DNA from: Vicinamibacterales bacterium
GTDB lineage: Bacteria > Acidobacteriota > Vicinamibacteria > Vicinamibacterales > UBA8438
Assembly (NCBI GenBank): GCA_958296065.1
Contig: CATQHX010000028.1
Location: 1 to 64,000 of the forward strand
Length of the DNA stretch: 64,000 bases
Reading direction: 5' to 3'
Below are positions 25,359 to 34,897 of the stretch, one piece after another; position 1 is the stretch's first letter, and each line of letters starts with the position of its first letter. The position numbers and the translations under genes are program-made. A model generated the notes under the pieces. That model was not told the DNA's origin. It was given only the letters and a program-made list of their open reading frames with translations, and made no database searches.

Positions 25359-26580
25359 GCGCGTTCCGCAGGCCGGCGGCCAGCTCCTCGAGCTCGGTGA
25401 GCTTGAGCAGCAGCTCGTAGTTGCCGTGCCACTGCACGAAGTCGGCCCCGCCCATGAACGCGCCGTGCTTCGCGGTGCGCCCGAAGTAGTGCCAGAAGTC
25501 GAAGTACAGGAACTCTATCGGCTCGTCGAACGGCTCGGCCGTCAGCAGCCCGTCCGCGCGCAGTGCGGCCATCAGCGCCTGCCCTTCCCGGACCCGCTCG
25601 TTGGTCGCGGCCAGGACCGCCTCCGCCTCCTCGTAGAAGCGCGCGACGCTCGTCGAGGCGTGGCAGCGGAGGCACGTCTCCTGCATCTCCGTCTGCGCAC
25701 GGGCGTACCCCGGGCGTTGCTCGGAGACCGGCGCGAACAGCCAGTACGAGAGCCGTTCGGTCGTGTCGTGGGTCACCTTCAGCCCGTCCAGCCCGCTCAG
25801 GTGGCAGGTGGCGCACGTGGGCACCGACATGTCGGCCGTCGTCAGCCGCTTGGGCTCGGCGTTCAGGTCCAGCGAGTCGCGCTGCGCGGCGAACAGCGCG
25901 CCGTGCTTCGACTCGGTGTAGATCTCCACCTGCGCGTGGTCGGGCCCCATGTGGCACTGCCCGCAGGTCTGCGGCTCGCGGGCCAGCGCGATCGACGTCG
26001 AGTGCCGCGAGTGGCATTCGGTGCAGCTTCCGATGGAACCGTCGCGGTTCGGCTGGCCGATGCGGTGGCAGCCGAGGCAGCCGGTCTCGGTCGCCGCCGC
26101 GCCCTCCAGGCTGGCCAGCGCGTTGGCGGGACGATCCACCGCGCCTGGATGGTATCGCTCTCCGAACGCGAGCTGCTCGGGCGACATCCCGGCCGTGCCG
26201 CTGACGGCGGCCCAGGCCGGCAGGGCGTGCCGGCTGCGCGCGAACTGCTCGTACTCCGTGCGGTGACAGCCCCGACAGTTCAGGGACGTGACGTCCAGGG
26301 CGAGCCGGAAGTTGTAGTGGTCGTACGTTTCCTGCCCCTCGTGCGGTTGGTGACAGTCCAGGCAGGTGACGTTGGCGCGGCTGTGCTGGCTGCGCTCGAA
26401 CTGGTGGACGACGGCCGCGGTCTCCTCCCGGTGGCACTGCGCGCACCGCCCTGTCGCCCGCACCAGCTCCGGCGCCGGCTGTCGAACCTCCGATCCTGGG
26501 CGCGCCTGATTGATCAGCAACGCCGCCAGCAGTAGCGCGCCACTGATGGTGACGGCGACGAAGACGGACCTGAAGGGCAT
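25345..26580 (-). CDS. Octaheme c-type cytochrome, hydroxylamine-oxidoreductase family
   Basis: 411 aa with a signal/anchor helix (VFVAVTISGALLLAALLI) and eight CxxCH heme sites at about residues 46, 73, 102, 168, 186, 206, 256 and 303. The C-terminal region (FDFWHYFGRTAKHGAF...DFVQWHGNYELL) matches HAO-family octaheme proteins, which oxidise hydroxylamine or reduce nitrite or hydroxylamine in the periplasm. Whether the heme-crosslinking Tyr is present cannot be decided by eye, so direction is open. It is the first gene of a three-gene operon with two membrane proteins; no NapC/NirT-type quinol dehydrogenase is present. Confidence 0.8.
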   Translation of the reverse strand: MPFRSVFVAVTISGALLLAALLINQARPGSEVRQPAPELVRATGRCAQCHREETAAVVHQFERSQHSRANVTCLDCHQPHEGQETYDHYNFRLALDVTSLNCRGCHRTEYEQFARSRHALPAWAAVSGTAGMSPEQLAFGERYHPGAVDRPANALASLEGAAATETGCLGCHRIGQPNRDGSIGSCTECHSRHSTSIALAREPQTCGQCHMGPDHAQVEIYTESKHGALFAAQRDSLDLNAEPKRLTTADMSVPTCATCHLSGLDGLKVTHDTTERLSYWLFAPVSEQRPGYARAQTEMQETCLRCHASTSVARFYEEAEAVLAATNERVREGQALMAALRADGLLTAEPFDEPIEFLYFDFWHYFGRTAKHGAFMGGADFVQWHGNYELLLKLTELEELAAGLRNARADR

Positions 26581-26875
26581 GGGATCGAGGTGGACCGGCG
26601 CATCCGGCCTCCACCTCCATCATAGCCCCGCGGACCACAGGTATCACGGCGCTCGACCAGCTCATCCCGTCGCGGGTTGGATGCGCCGCCGAGCGGCGCG
26701 TCGAGTTTTGGCCCCCCGGCCCCGTGACCAACCTCTACAGCGCCGCGCGCTCTCGGCCGATACCACGCAGCATGGATAGAACCCAATTCGGGTCGGGTTG
26801 GCCCGCCGGCTGTTCCAGTAGCATGGCTGCCCGGCTGCACGCGATCCCGGCTCGTGCAGCCTCGGCCTGACGTGT

Positions 26876-27127
26876 TCACCGCAGCTGTGACCCTGGCCGG
26901 CCGGGGCAGGGCGGCGTCCGCGAGGACGGCGCTTCAGGCGCGCTCACGCGCGTGCCGCACCGCTGGCAGAACCAGACGCGGGACCCGTAGCACTGCAGCC
27001 GCCATTGATGCTCCCGCACGGCGGCCATCTCCCCTGGGCGTCCTCGAGCAGCATGGCCCGCCGCCCGGCCGACTGCAGCGCCCGCCGAGGCGCCGCGCCG
27101 AGGAACGGCACGGCTGATCTGGCTCAT
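26876..27127 (-). CDS. Small protein with a zinc-ribbon-like Cys pair (83 aa)
   Basis: The ATG at 27127 overlaps the TGA of the upstream gene (ATGA), implying coupling. Residues about 42-60 (HQWRLQCYGSRVWFCQRCG) carry a Cys and a CQRC pair, as in small phage-type zinc-binding proteins. The remainder is Ala/Arg/Gly-rich. No family name recognised. Confidence 0.4.
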   Translation of the reverse strand: MSQISRAVPRRGASAGAAVGRAAGHAARGRPGEMAAVREHQWRLQCYGSRVWFCQRCGTRVSAPEAPSSRTPPCPGRPGSQLR

Positions 27128-27792
27128 TTCGCCCCTTGGATCGGCCCTGCGCTCCCGGCCGCCCGCTGTTCGTCCCGGTAACGTTCGCCCACAGCACGGA
27201 TCGCATCTCGCGCACCGCGCACCAAGCCGGTGATCCGAACGTCGGTGCTCCGTATCCGGACGACCCGTTCAAGGCTGTCGATCGCCTTCAGAACCTCGCT
27301 GACGGCCTCTGGCAACTCTGGTGCTATTGCTGTGGTCTGAACGAAGATCTTGTCGTTGCGAGTCCAGAGCTGGAAACGCGCTCTCGGCGTCCGTATCCCG
27401 ATCTCGGCGGGTGTGTCAGCGGCAGGGTTCTCGTTCCCGCTTCGAGCGTGCATACGAGCGTCAGAACTCTCGTGTTGACTGGAACCTGGCACGTGATGAG
27501 CGTCGCGGACTCTCACCTGCTCGCTGCTCCGAAACTCGCGAAGCTCGACCACGCGGGAACTCTCGGACCCTCCTGCTCCAGGTTCCGTCGGCCGCCCGCG
27601 CAGCGTCTGGGCAAGTGAGGTCGTCTCAGCCATCTCTGGGTCTCGGCCCTCCTGTGCCGGAGACTCCTGCACCAGACGAAGCCCGCGTTCGCCACCGGCA
27701 TGCAGCATCAGTCGCAGAGCCTCGCGGATGATGTTCACGGCGATGGCGTCCTCCATGCTCTCCGTACGGGCTTGGTACCGCTCGGGGATCAC
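27124..27792 (-). CDS. Hypothetical protein (222 aa), GTG start
   Basis: A helical N-terminus (AIAVNIIREALRLMLHAGGE), a long polar linker, and a C-terminal domain (FQLWTRNDKIFVQTTAIAPE, AIDSLERVVRIRSTDVRI, ARDAIRAVGERYRDEQRAAG) are visible. No signal or membrane segment. An internal ATG (MEDAIAV, 12 codons in) is an alternative start. It is coupled to the small Cys protein downstream. Function unknown. Confidence 0.5.
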   Translation of the reverse strand: MIPERYQARTESMEDAIAVNIIREALRLMLHAGGERGLRLVQESPAQEGRDPEMAETTSLAQTLRGRPTEPGAGGSESSRVVELREFRSSEQVRVRDAHHVPGSSQHESSDARMHARSGNENPAADTPAEIGIRTPRARFQLWTRNDKIFVQTTAIAPELPEAVSEVLKAIDSLERVVRIRSTDVRITGLVRGARDAIRAVGERYRDEQRAAGSAGPIQGAK

Positions 27793-28094
27793 GTCGACTC
27801 AAACGGCAACTGAGGTACTCAAGCGGACGGCGGAACCGCGGGTCGAGCGTGGCCACCTGTTCCTACGTCTTCGCGCCTATTCCGGCAACTGGGAATGTTC
27901 CGGCCGGCCGAAGCCGTGCATCGATGAACCCCGTGCCGGATCGTCTGGTCATCAGTCGCCAAGCCCACCCAGCGGAACTCAACGTGACGGTTGTCGTCCA
28001 CCGCCGGTGCGGTCTCCCTCTCCTCGCGTCGCGGCGCGCAGAGCCCTCCACCGATCACACGACATGTGGGGAACGATGCTCCTCCTCGTGGCAG
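27793..28094. other. Intergenic, nothing recognised
   Basis: Only short Arg/Ser-rich frames are present, without motifs or ribosome-binding sites. No hairpin or repeat is evident by eye. Confidence 0.35.
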
Positions 28095-28397
28095 TCACCA
28101 GGATTGCCCCAACGGTGGCGGCGCTGGGCTGATCGCCAACACGTCACGCACCGGAATCCTCGTGACGACCTGACCGCTGGCCGTGCTGAAGATCCACTCG
28201 CCGGCGACGGCGTCGGCGTGCGTCGCTTCGACGATGACCCTGCCGCTGAAGCGGTCGACCTCGAACCGCTCCAGCTTGGGCACCCGTCGAAGGGGGCGCT
28301 CCCCGGGGCGCCGGAACAGCAGCAATTCGGGCAGATCGGGTTGCGTAGCAGGCATCGTTGTCACCGCTCCACCATCGCCTTGGTTGCACTCGTCCAT
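28095..28397 (-). CDS. Hypothetical protein (about 100 aa)
   Basis: The frame from ATG 28397 (or 28355) encodes a small beta-rich protein: LFRRPGERPLRRVPKLERFE, VDRFSGRVIVEATHAD, GEWIFSTASGQVVTRIPVRD. The even strand pattern and balanced composition argue for a real domain. No family recognised. The longer frame from 28562 has an unconvincing Arg/Ala-rich start. Confidence 0.4.
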   Translation of the reverse strand: MDECNQGDGGAVTTMPATQPDLPELLLFRRPGERPLRRVPKLERFEVDRFSGRVIVEATHADAVAGEWIFSTASGQVVTRIPVRDVLAISPAPPPLGQSW

Positions 28398-28509
28398 GAC
28401 AATCCGGTACTTCTCGTAGACCTTCCCGCAGGTGCTCGGTCGCCGCAGCCCAATCCCGCCAGCACGGTGAGCATCGGCCGCCCGTGCCGCAGGCTCGGAC
28501 CAGGGTGCA

Positions 28510-28650
28510 TCATTCGCGGCCAGCCGGAACGTCTTCCTTGAGGCTCTCGAGCACGGCCTCAAGACGGGTCAGTCGGGCGTTGAGCCGTTGCTGGCCGGTC
28601 TTCAACTCCTCAAGACGCCGCATGATCAGGCCGAACTCACCATCAGTCAT
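28510..28650 (-). CDS. Small coiled-coil protein (46 aa)
   Basis: It begins MTDGEFGLIMRRLEELKTGQ and continues with QRLNARLTRLEAVLESLKED, a regular Leu heptad coiled coil. It is too short for most gene callers. Its ATG lies at the edge of the 240-bp repeat, and a 7-bp-stem hairpin sits about 17 bp upstream of the start. Function unknown; a small oligomerising regulator is possible. Confidence 0.45.
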   Translation of the reverse strand: MTDGEFGLIMRRLEELKTGQQRLNARLTRLEAVLESLKEDVPAGRE

Positions 28651-28886
28651 AGGGCCTCTCGCGAAGATCACATAAGACTCTCACAGTAATGTGATATTGG
28701 AGCCGTCAAAGCGGGATACCATATGACGATTGCGTGACCGTGCGGGATATTTTGCGACGTTGCGGATGCGCAACGGGCCGCACTTCTCTCGCGGGGCACC
28801 GCGCGGCACGTCGCACGCGGAAGGTCTGGAAGATGGGATTGGGCCTGCGTGGTTCGCGTCTCGGGGCCGATCTACCGACCTCCCGA
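28645..28886 (+). repeat. 240-bp dispersed repeat, copy 1
   Basis: This stretch aligns with 37665-37908 in the same orientation, with long identical blocks such as CATAAGACTCTCA, TATGACGATTGCGTGA, ACGTTGCGGATGCGCAACGG, GCGCGGCACGTCGCACGCGG and GGTTCGCGTCTCGGGG. No coding frame is shared convincingly. It contains a hairpin near its left end. Confidence 0.75.
28667..28695. promoter_or_regulatory. Hairpin in repeat copy 1
   Basis: Arms ATCACAT (28667-28673) and ATGTGAT (28689-28695) pair perfectly around a 15-base loop that contains AAGACTCTCA. The equivalent hairpin at 37689-37717 has changed arms but still pairs. It may be a protein operator or an RNA structure; it is too short and lacks a T-run for a typical terminator. 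Confidence 0.5.
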
Positions 28887-29842
28887 GACACCTGGTCGAA
28901 CACGGGGGCGCTGCTGCGATGCCGGCGTCTCCGTTCGGCAGCCGAGACAGCCTGGCTTCTTCCGCTACTGCTAACGCCCGGTCCTAAGCGGACCGCGGCG
29001 GGCGTCCCGAGGTGCCGGGCAAGTCCCGATTTGCGTTGGGGTCCCGCATGAACTCGATCCGCATTCGGCGACTCGAAAGAGGCGGGTGGATGGTCATCGG
29101 GACCGCGTGCGCCGGCCGGATCGAGTCGGTGGTCGAGTTGCATCAGGGCCGGCTGTCCGACTATGTCGCGGAGGTGGTGACCGATCGCGGCAGCGGCGGG
29201 TCGCGCAACCCGGTGACATCGTGGCGTCATGTGTCATGCGAATGTGGAGGTACGACCACGATGTGCAAAGCCTGCGGCAGCCGTGCCGTCCGGAGTCGGC
29301 AGCGGCTGGAAGAGCGTCCGGAGCTCTCTTCGTGCTTCGCGGCGTCGACGAGACCGAGCTGATTGGCGCCGACGCTGGACGCGACACGGTGGCGGGCCGG
29401 TGGTCTCGAACCCGGCGCGACGTCGCGCGCGGCGGCGTCGAAGGCAACAGACTTGACGTCGCTGACGCACCCCGCACCCGTGGGGTCGAGAGCGTCTCCC
29501 TCGGGCGTCCCGCTGTCGTCCGGCTCGGCGACAACCATCGCGCCATGTCGAAAAGACGCTCACGTATCGACCACCGAGCGCAACATCAGATCGCCTGTCC
29601 GGTCCGAGCCTCATTCACGGGCTGCGCGTGCCGAGCGGTGTCAGAGCGGGTCAGGACCGACTGCCAACGCGGCGGACCACGATCCTGTTCTGCGAAGTCC
29701 GTGAAGCGATACGCCGGATGGTCGTCCCGGTCGTCCGGCGCAGGAACCGGAAGAACGAGCCGCGCCTGGTCCATCGCCGCCGCCGCGAGCTTCGATGCGG
29801 CCCATCAATGCGTGGATTGTCAGCGCGACCGGGTCATTGAAC
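28887..29842. other. Long intergenic stretch, no gene supported
   Basis: Several overlapping short frames on both strands have Arg/Pro/Ser-rich composition and no recognisable motif. A plus-strand frame (NSIRIRRLERGGWMVIGTAC, SVVELHQGRLSDYVAEVV at about 29050-29190) has somewhat natural composition and may be a decayed gene piece. The stretch probably consists of degraded genes. Confidence 0.35.
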
Positions 29843-30615
29843 ATGATTCCTGCTCCTGTCGCGATTTCCTCAGGTTCACGGGAGAACGGACCAGGTGGCG
29901 GACGACGGGCTGCCGAGCACGACGCCTTCCGGCAGCCGTTCGCCCATGATCCGCATGGCCCAGTCCCCCACGTGCTGTTCGCCCAGGTAGCCGGTAGAGA
30001 AGACCAGAACTGTCTGCCCGGCCGGGAAGGTGAGCGGTCCGCTCTCGTAGCGGTCGCCGACGGGCGGGGTTACTTCGGTCCAGATATCGACGGCGCGATC
30101 CAGGGCACGCGACAGCTCGTAGGTGTTCCGTGATGACCTCGCCCACGCGCGCCGTCGAGGGTTCGAAGACGACGGATACCGCGGCCGGGGGCGGCGCCGT
30201 GACGACTGGCGGCGTGGTCGGCGCGGCCGGTCCCGCCACCTTCGCACGCCACAAAGAACGCCACGGCCGCGAACGCCCCGATGGTTCGCACGATGCTCGT
30301 TGGACCATTTGCTCGGGTGGGCGGCAGTTGAGGACCGAAGCTGTGGTTCGTTCGGTGTCCATCTCCCTCCACTCCTCCAGCACACCCTCCGCGGCCCGGC
30401 AAACACGGTGAACCCATCATGTCAAGACTCAACTCGGCAGCTCTGCAGCCACCTGCTCCCCCGCCATGCACACGTGCCGAATGGCCGTAGAACCGCGGCG
30501 CAGCTGCGACACGGCCGGCCGAAGCGGCGCAGGTGGACAACATATATAGCGTCTCAGACTTATGTGATAGGGGCATGATCACAAGGGGCTGCCTTTATGG
30601 CAATTACATAGAGAT
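29843..30615 (-). repeat. Segmental duplication, copy D side (matches 60272-61039)
   Basis: On the minus strand this 770-bp stretch is near-identical by eye to 60272-61039, covering about 300 bp upstream of the lipoprotein gene, the whole gene and about 40 bp downstream. Shared blocks include GAGTTGAGTCTTGACATGAT, GGGGCGTTCGCGGCCGTGGC and GATATCTGGACCGAAGTAAC. Confidence 0.8.
29876..30300 (-). pseudogene. Lipoprotein-family copy D, dead
   Basis: Compared with the intact copy E at 60584, this copy has ACG in place of the start ATG, one extra G after GGTGGCGG near the lipobox, and one extra G in GTCATCACGGAACACC. It spans 425 nt against 423 in copy E, exactly the two insertions. The lipobox (VAFFVAC), the middle (VVTAPPPAAVSVVFEPSTAR) and the C-terminal domain (VDIWTEVTPPVGDRYESGP) are all still readable but in three different frames. 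Confidence 0.8.
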
Positions 30616-30793
30616 ACAGCGGGCGTGACGCCGGACCGGGAAGTGCGGGTATGGTTCCAACAACCGGTGCCGTCAGGTAACGAGGAAACCACAAGGAACC
30701 GTGGCGCTGGGTCAGCCGTCTACGGATCATAGGAGCCAGCACGACAACCCGCATCCTGCCCGTCTGTCGACTGCGCTGGCCGGAGAGGAAACC

Positions 30794-31558
<765 letters not shown>

Positions 31559-31667
31559 AACGTCCCGGCGGAGGCACCCTGGCTCCGCGACGACGGGCGC
31601 CAACATCGACTATGGGTGGCGGCAGCCGACTGATGCTGAAAAATCATGGCGCCAAGGAGTTCACATC

Positions 31668-32789
31668 ATGATCGACATCGATGCACGTTCTCAACCCGGA
31701 CTCGAGACGGCTCGCAGGGCCATGAGCCGACGGGAGTTCCTCGGTGGTGCCGCTGCCTTCGGAATCACCGCGGCGGCGACAACGGCACTGCCAGCCAGCA
31801 CCGCCGCCGGCGAGGAGGAGGACCTGTTCCTTCTCGGTTTGGAAGAGCATTTCGCGACGGCTGAGCTGCGACGGCTCAACGGCATCCAGTTCCCGCAAGG
31901 CACGCCCCGGTTCGACATCAACGACGTCGCCGCTGGCCGCATCGCCGACATGGATGCGGCGGGCATCGACATCCAGGTCCTGTCGGCCCTGACGCCCGGC
32001 GCCCAGAACCTGCCCGGCGCCGAGGGTGTCGCATACGCCCGCAGGCTCAATTCCTGGGTCGCCCACGAGGTCATTCCAGCCTATCCGGGTCGGTTTCGCG
32101 CCTTTGCCACGCTGCCGCTGAGCGAGCCGCAGGCCGCCGCCGACGAACTCGAATACGCCGTGCGCGAGCTGGGCTTCCTGGGGTGCATGACCTACGGGGC
32201 CATCGACGGCAAGTTCCTCGACCACGCCGACTTCGTGCCCGTGCTCGCCCGGGCCGAGACACTCGACGTGCCGATCTACATCCACCCGAATTGGGCCTCC
32301 CCCCAAGTGATGGACATCTACTACAACGGCCTGGGCAACGAGTGGGTGAGCCGCGTGCTCAGCGGCGCCGGCTATGGCTGGCACCAGGAGGTCGCGCTCC
32401 AATGTCTGCGCATGATCGCCAGCGGCGTCTTCGACAGGTTCCCGAGGCTGCAGATCATCGTCGGGCACATGGGCGAGGGCCTGCCCTTTTTCTACTGGCG
32501 CTTTGGGGACGACTTGGCCAGGATCACCGCGGACACGCTGGAGAAACCCGTCCAGCAGTACTTCCACGACAATTTCTGGATCACGACCAGCGCGTTCTTC
32601 CGTGACGAGCTGTTGAGGCTGGTGCTGTCCGTCATGGGCGAGGACCGGGTGATGTTCGCGGTGGACTACCCGTTCGTGAGCAACAAGGTGGGCGCCGATT
32701 GGTTTCGAGCGGTCGACTTGCCCTGGAACGTCAAGGAGAAGATCGCCCACAAGAACGCCGAGAGACTGCTCAGGATCGGTCCCTTCTGA
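31668..32789 (+). CDS. Tat-exported amidohydrolase, gamma-resorcylate-decarboxylase-like (373 aa)
   Basis: A Tat signal (SRREFLGGAAAFGITAAATT) precedes the metal-dependent ACMSD/gamma-resorcylate decarboxylase type fold: LEEHFAT (Glu-x-His metal site), YIHPNW, GHMGEGLPFFYWR and VDYPF near the catalytic Asp. Members of this family decarboxylate or hydrolyse aromatic acids with zinc or manganese. Periplasmic location and the lack of aromatic catabolism neighbours leave the substrate open. The leader AAGGAGTTCACATC supports the start. Its paralogue at 16602-17702 has a nonsense codon. Confidence 0.8.
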   Translation: MIDIDARSQPGLETARRAMSRREFLGGAAAFGITAAATTALPASTAAGEEEDLFLLGLEEHFATAELRRLNGIQFPQGTPRFDINDVAAGRIADMDAAGIDIQVLSALTPGAQNLPGAEGVAYARRLNSWVAHEVIPAYPGRFRAFATLPLSEPQAAADELEYAVRELGFLGCMTYGAIDGKFLDHADFVPVLARAETLDVPIYIHPNWASPQVMDIYYNGLGNEWVSRVLSGAGYGWHQEVALQCLRMIASGVFDRFPRLQIIVGHMGEGLPFFYWRFGDDLARITADTLEKPVQQYFHDNFWITTSAFFRDELLRLVLSVMGEDRVMFAVDYPFVSNKVGADWFRAVDLPWNVKEKIAHKNAERLLRIGPF

Positions 32790-33222
32790 CGGAGACCGCG
32801 CTGCCATCACCAGCGAGGTATGGGGACCACTCGTCCATGAGCCGCCGCCGACACGCGAACAGATCCGGGCAAGCGTAGGCCGCCTCGACCTTGTTCTGGA
32901 CGACGTGAGCCAGCGCCGCCTCGATCACTTCGCGCGGGTGACCCGTCTCCTTGGCCGAGCAGTCCCGAAACGACGACCGGAGGCCGTGTGGAACGGCGGC
33001 GACTTCGTGGTACTGGAGCATCTTGGGGATCGTCGACATGGCGATCGCCCGCCCGCTCCGCATCGGGTACACGAGGCCGTTGCCGTCGCCGAGTGCCCGC
33101 GCAAGGGCGGCCGGACCGTGTCGCTGGCCGCGGTCCGGCTGCTGTGGAACCTGGAGGCGGAGGGGCTTCGCCCTGCGGCTCGACGGCGGGACCGCCTGCG
33201 TCCGACCGGGAAGCTCGCGCAC
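32770..33222 (-). pseudogene. P4-type integrase C-terminal fragment 1
   Basis: Residues about 50-140 (NGLVYPMRSGRAIAMSTIPK, AAVPHGLRSSFRDCSAKETG, HPREVIEAALAHVVQNKVEA, AYACPDLFACRRRLMDEW) are the catalytic end of P4-type integrases. The N-terminal arm-binding and core domains and the first catalytic Arg are missing. The His-x-x-Arg box is present; the Tyr region is AYA as in this family. It overlaps the tail of the amidohydrolase gene by 20 bp on the opposite strand. Confidence 0.65.
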
Positions 33223-33466
33223 CGCAGCCGACCGCCGCGCTCGGAGCCCATCGTGACGAGATCCGCGCGCTGGTCGCCCGCTACGAGAGCCTGACGCCGG
33301 CGTAGCGCCGCCGCCGAGGCGGCTTGCCGGTGTTCGGCCGCTGGTTCTCGCCGGTCGTGTTGCGCGCGTTCACGACGGACGTCCTCGCCCGCTCGGAGTT
33401 CCGGCCAAGGGGTACGGTTCTGCTGCTTCCGTCAACGACAGCTGTCACGATAGCGTGCGGTACGCG

Positions 33467-34192
33467 TCAGCATACGTGCCCAAGATGCCGTAGGTGTTCT
33501 GCGATTCCCTCATCCTGGAAGGTCTCGATCCCGTTCTGTCGGTTGTCGCAGAAATACCGGATGCTCTCCCTGCCCTTCGACGTGTCCCACGCGTTCGCAA
33601 CCTCGTTGGGTGTCGGATAACGGGTACCCTCAACGAGCGTCGGGTCGGTAGCCGTTGCGAGCAGGGCATCGAGCATCAGAGGCGACCCGCGGACACGTCT
33701 GGGCCAGTCGATCGTGAGAAGACCCGCCTTGTCTACCGCCCCCAATTCACCCTTCGCGTGTGCCAACCGCCCATAGCCCGGTCTACCATTGACGAACTCG
33801 CTCCACCGATCCCGATGCTCCGGCTGCCCGGCCTCCGGATTGACAAGGAACCCTACGCATCCCCAGCTCCCCGAAACGGCACCGCGCGTGCCGCCCTCCG
33901 CCTCCCAGAGGCTCTTGGCCTCCTCGTTCAGGTCACGTGACTTGCAGGGGACAACGACCGCGGTGCCGAAGTCTGCTTCACGGAGGCCCGCAGACAACAC
34001 CATCGTATAGGAGCGTCCACGTTGCTTCGACTGCCGTCCGTAACGGATGGGGGCGCGGACGTGTAGTTGGCGTTCCAGATCCAGGCGTTGTCGCCGCCAT
34101 TCCTCGCGGACCGAGTTGTCCCAGTACAGTGATCCGAGAATCAGCACGCCGAGCGAGAGTCCGTTGCCAGCGCTGCCTCGTGACTCGTCCAT
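33467..34192 (-). CDS. Hypothetical protein between two integrase scraps (241 aa)
   Basis: Intact-looking soluble protein: LSLGVLILGSLYWDNSVREE, PIRYGRQSKQRGRSYTMVLS, ADFGTAVVVPCKSRDLNEEA, YPTPNEVANAWDTSKG, IRYFCDN. The LGSLYWD start and following strand recall gamma-glutamylcyclotransferase-like folds, but I cannot confirm this. It is flanked at both sides by same-strand P4 integrase C-terminal remnants, so it may be cargo of a lost small element. Confidence 0.55.
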   Translation of the reverse strand: MDESRGSAGNGLSLGVLILGSLYWDNSVREEWRRQRLDLERQLHVRAPIRYGRQSKQRGRSYTMVLSAGLREADFGTAVVVPCKSRDLNEEAKSLWEAEGGTRGAVSGSWGCVGFLVNPEAGQPEHRDRWSEFVNGRPGYGRLAHAKGELGAVDKAGLLTIDWPRRVRGSPLMLDALLATATDPTLVEGTRYPTPNEVANAWDTSKGRESIRYFCDNRQNGIETFQDEGIAEHLRHLGHVC

Positions 34193-34321
34193 GCCGTGGG
34201 CTTCCCCGGTCGCTCCCTATCCCCCACGCCCGGTACCAGTGAACCCCGGCCCGCAAGCATAACGGAACCGTTCCGGCGTGTAGCGGTCGTTTCGGCCAGC
34301 GGGCGCGACGCGGCGGAGCTG

Positions 34322-34621
34322 TCACCTCCGCATCGGGGATCGCCTGCCCGCGCTCGGCCGTCCAGATACGCCGCCCGGTCGTCCCATCAACCGGCGGCGG
34401 CGCTCGAACAGGTCGGACCGCGCGTAGGCCGCTTCCATCCGGTTGCCCACCACGTGCGCCAGCGCCGCCTCGACGACCTCGCGCGGGTGGTTCGTCCGCT
34501 CCGCGGCCCAGTCGCGGAAGCTCGACCGGAACCCGTGGGGAACGGCCGAGATGCCCTGCTCCTTGACGAGCTTGGAGAGCGCCATGTCGGACAGGCCCTT
34601 CCCGCGGATGCTCGGAAACAC
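34322..34621 (-). pseudogene. P4-type integrase C-terminal fragment 2
   Basis: Same family as the scrap at 32770: ISAVPHGFRSSFRDWAAERT, NHPREVVEAALAHVVGNRME, AAYARSDLFERRRRLM. Only 99 residues remain and the end is altered. It is not identical to fragment 1, so these are two related integration events or an old duplication. Confidence 0.65.
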
Positions 34622-34897
34622 CAGTCCGATGCCGTTTACCGAGCGACTTCGCCTCGTGCAGGATCTCGACGGCGCAACCGCACCGCTTCGATCAGATCAC
34701 TTGTCACATCGTGCTGTAGCGCCGGCTGTGCCGCACTGCTGAAACGGCGGGGGCACCAGCAGGACCGCCACCGCCTGCCAGCGTTCCTCGTCCCCCTGTC
34801 AGGAAACGGGGCTCGTGCCCCGCGCACACCCATGCGCCGCGAAAAAGAGTGACTTCGGCGAGGCGGGGGCGGTGTCGGTTCGCCGCGGGCGAGGCCG

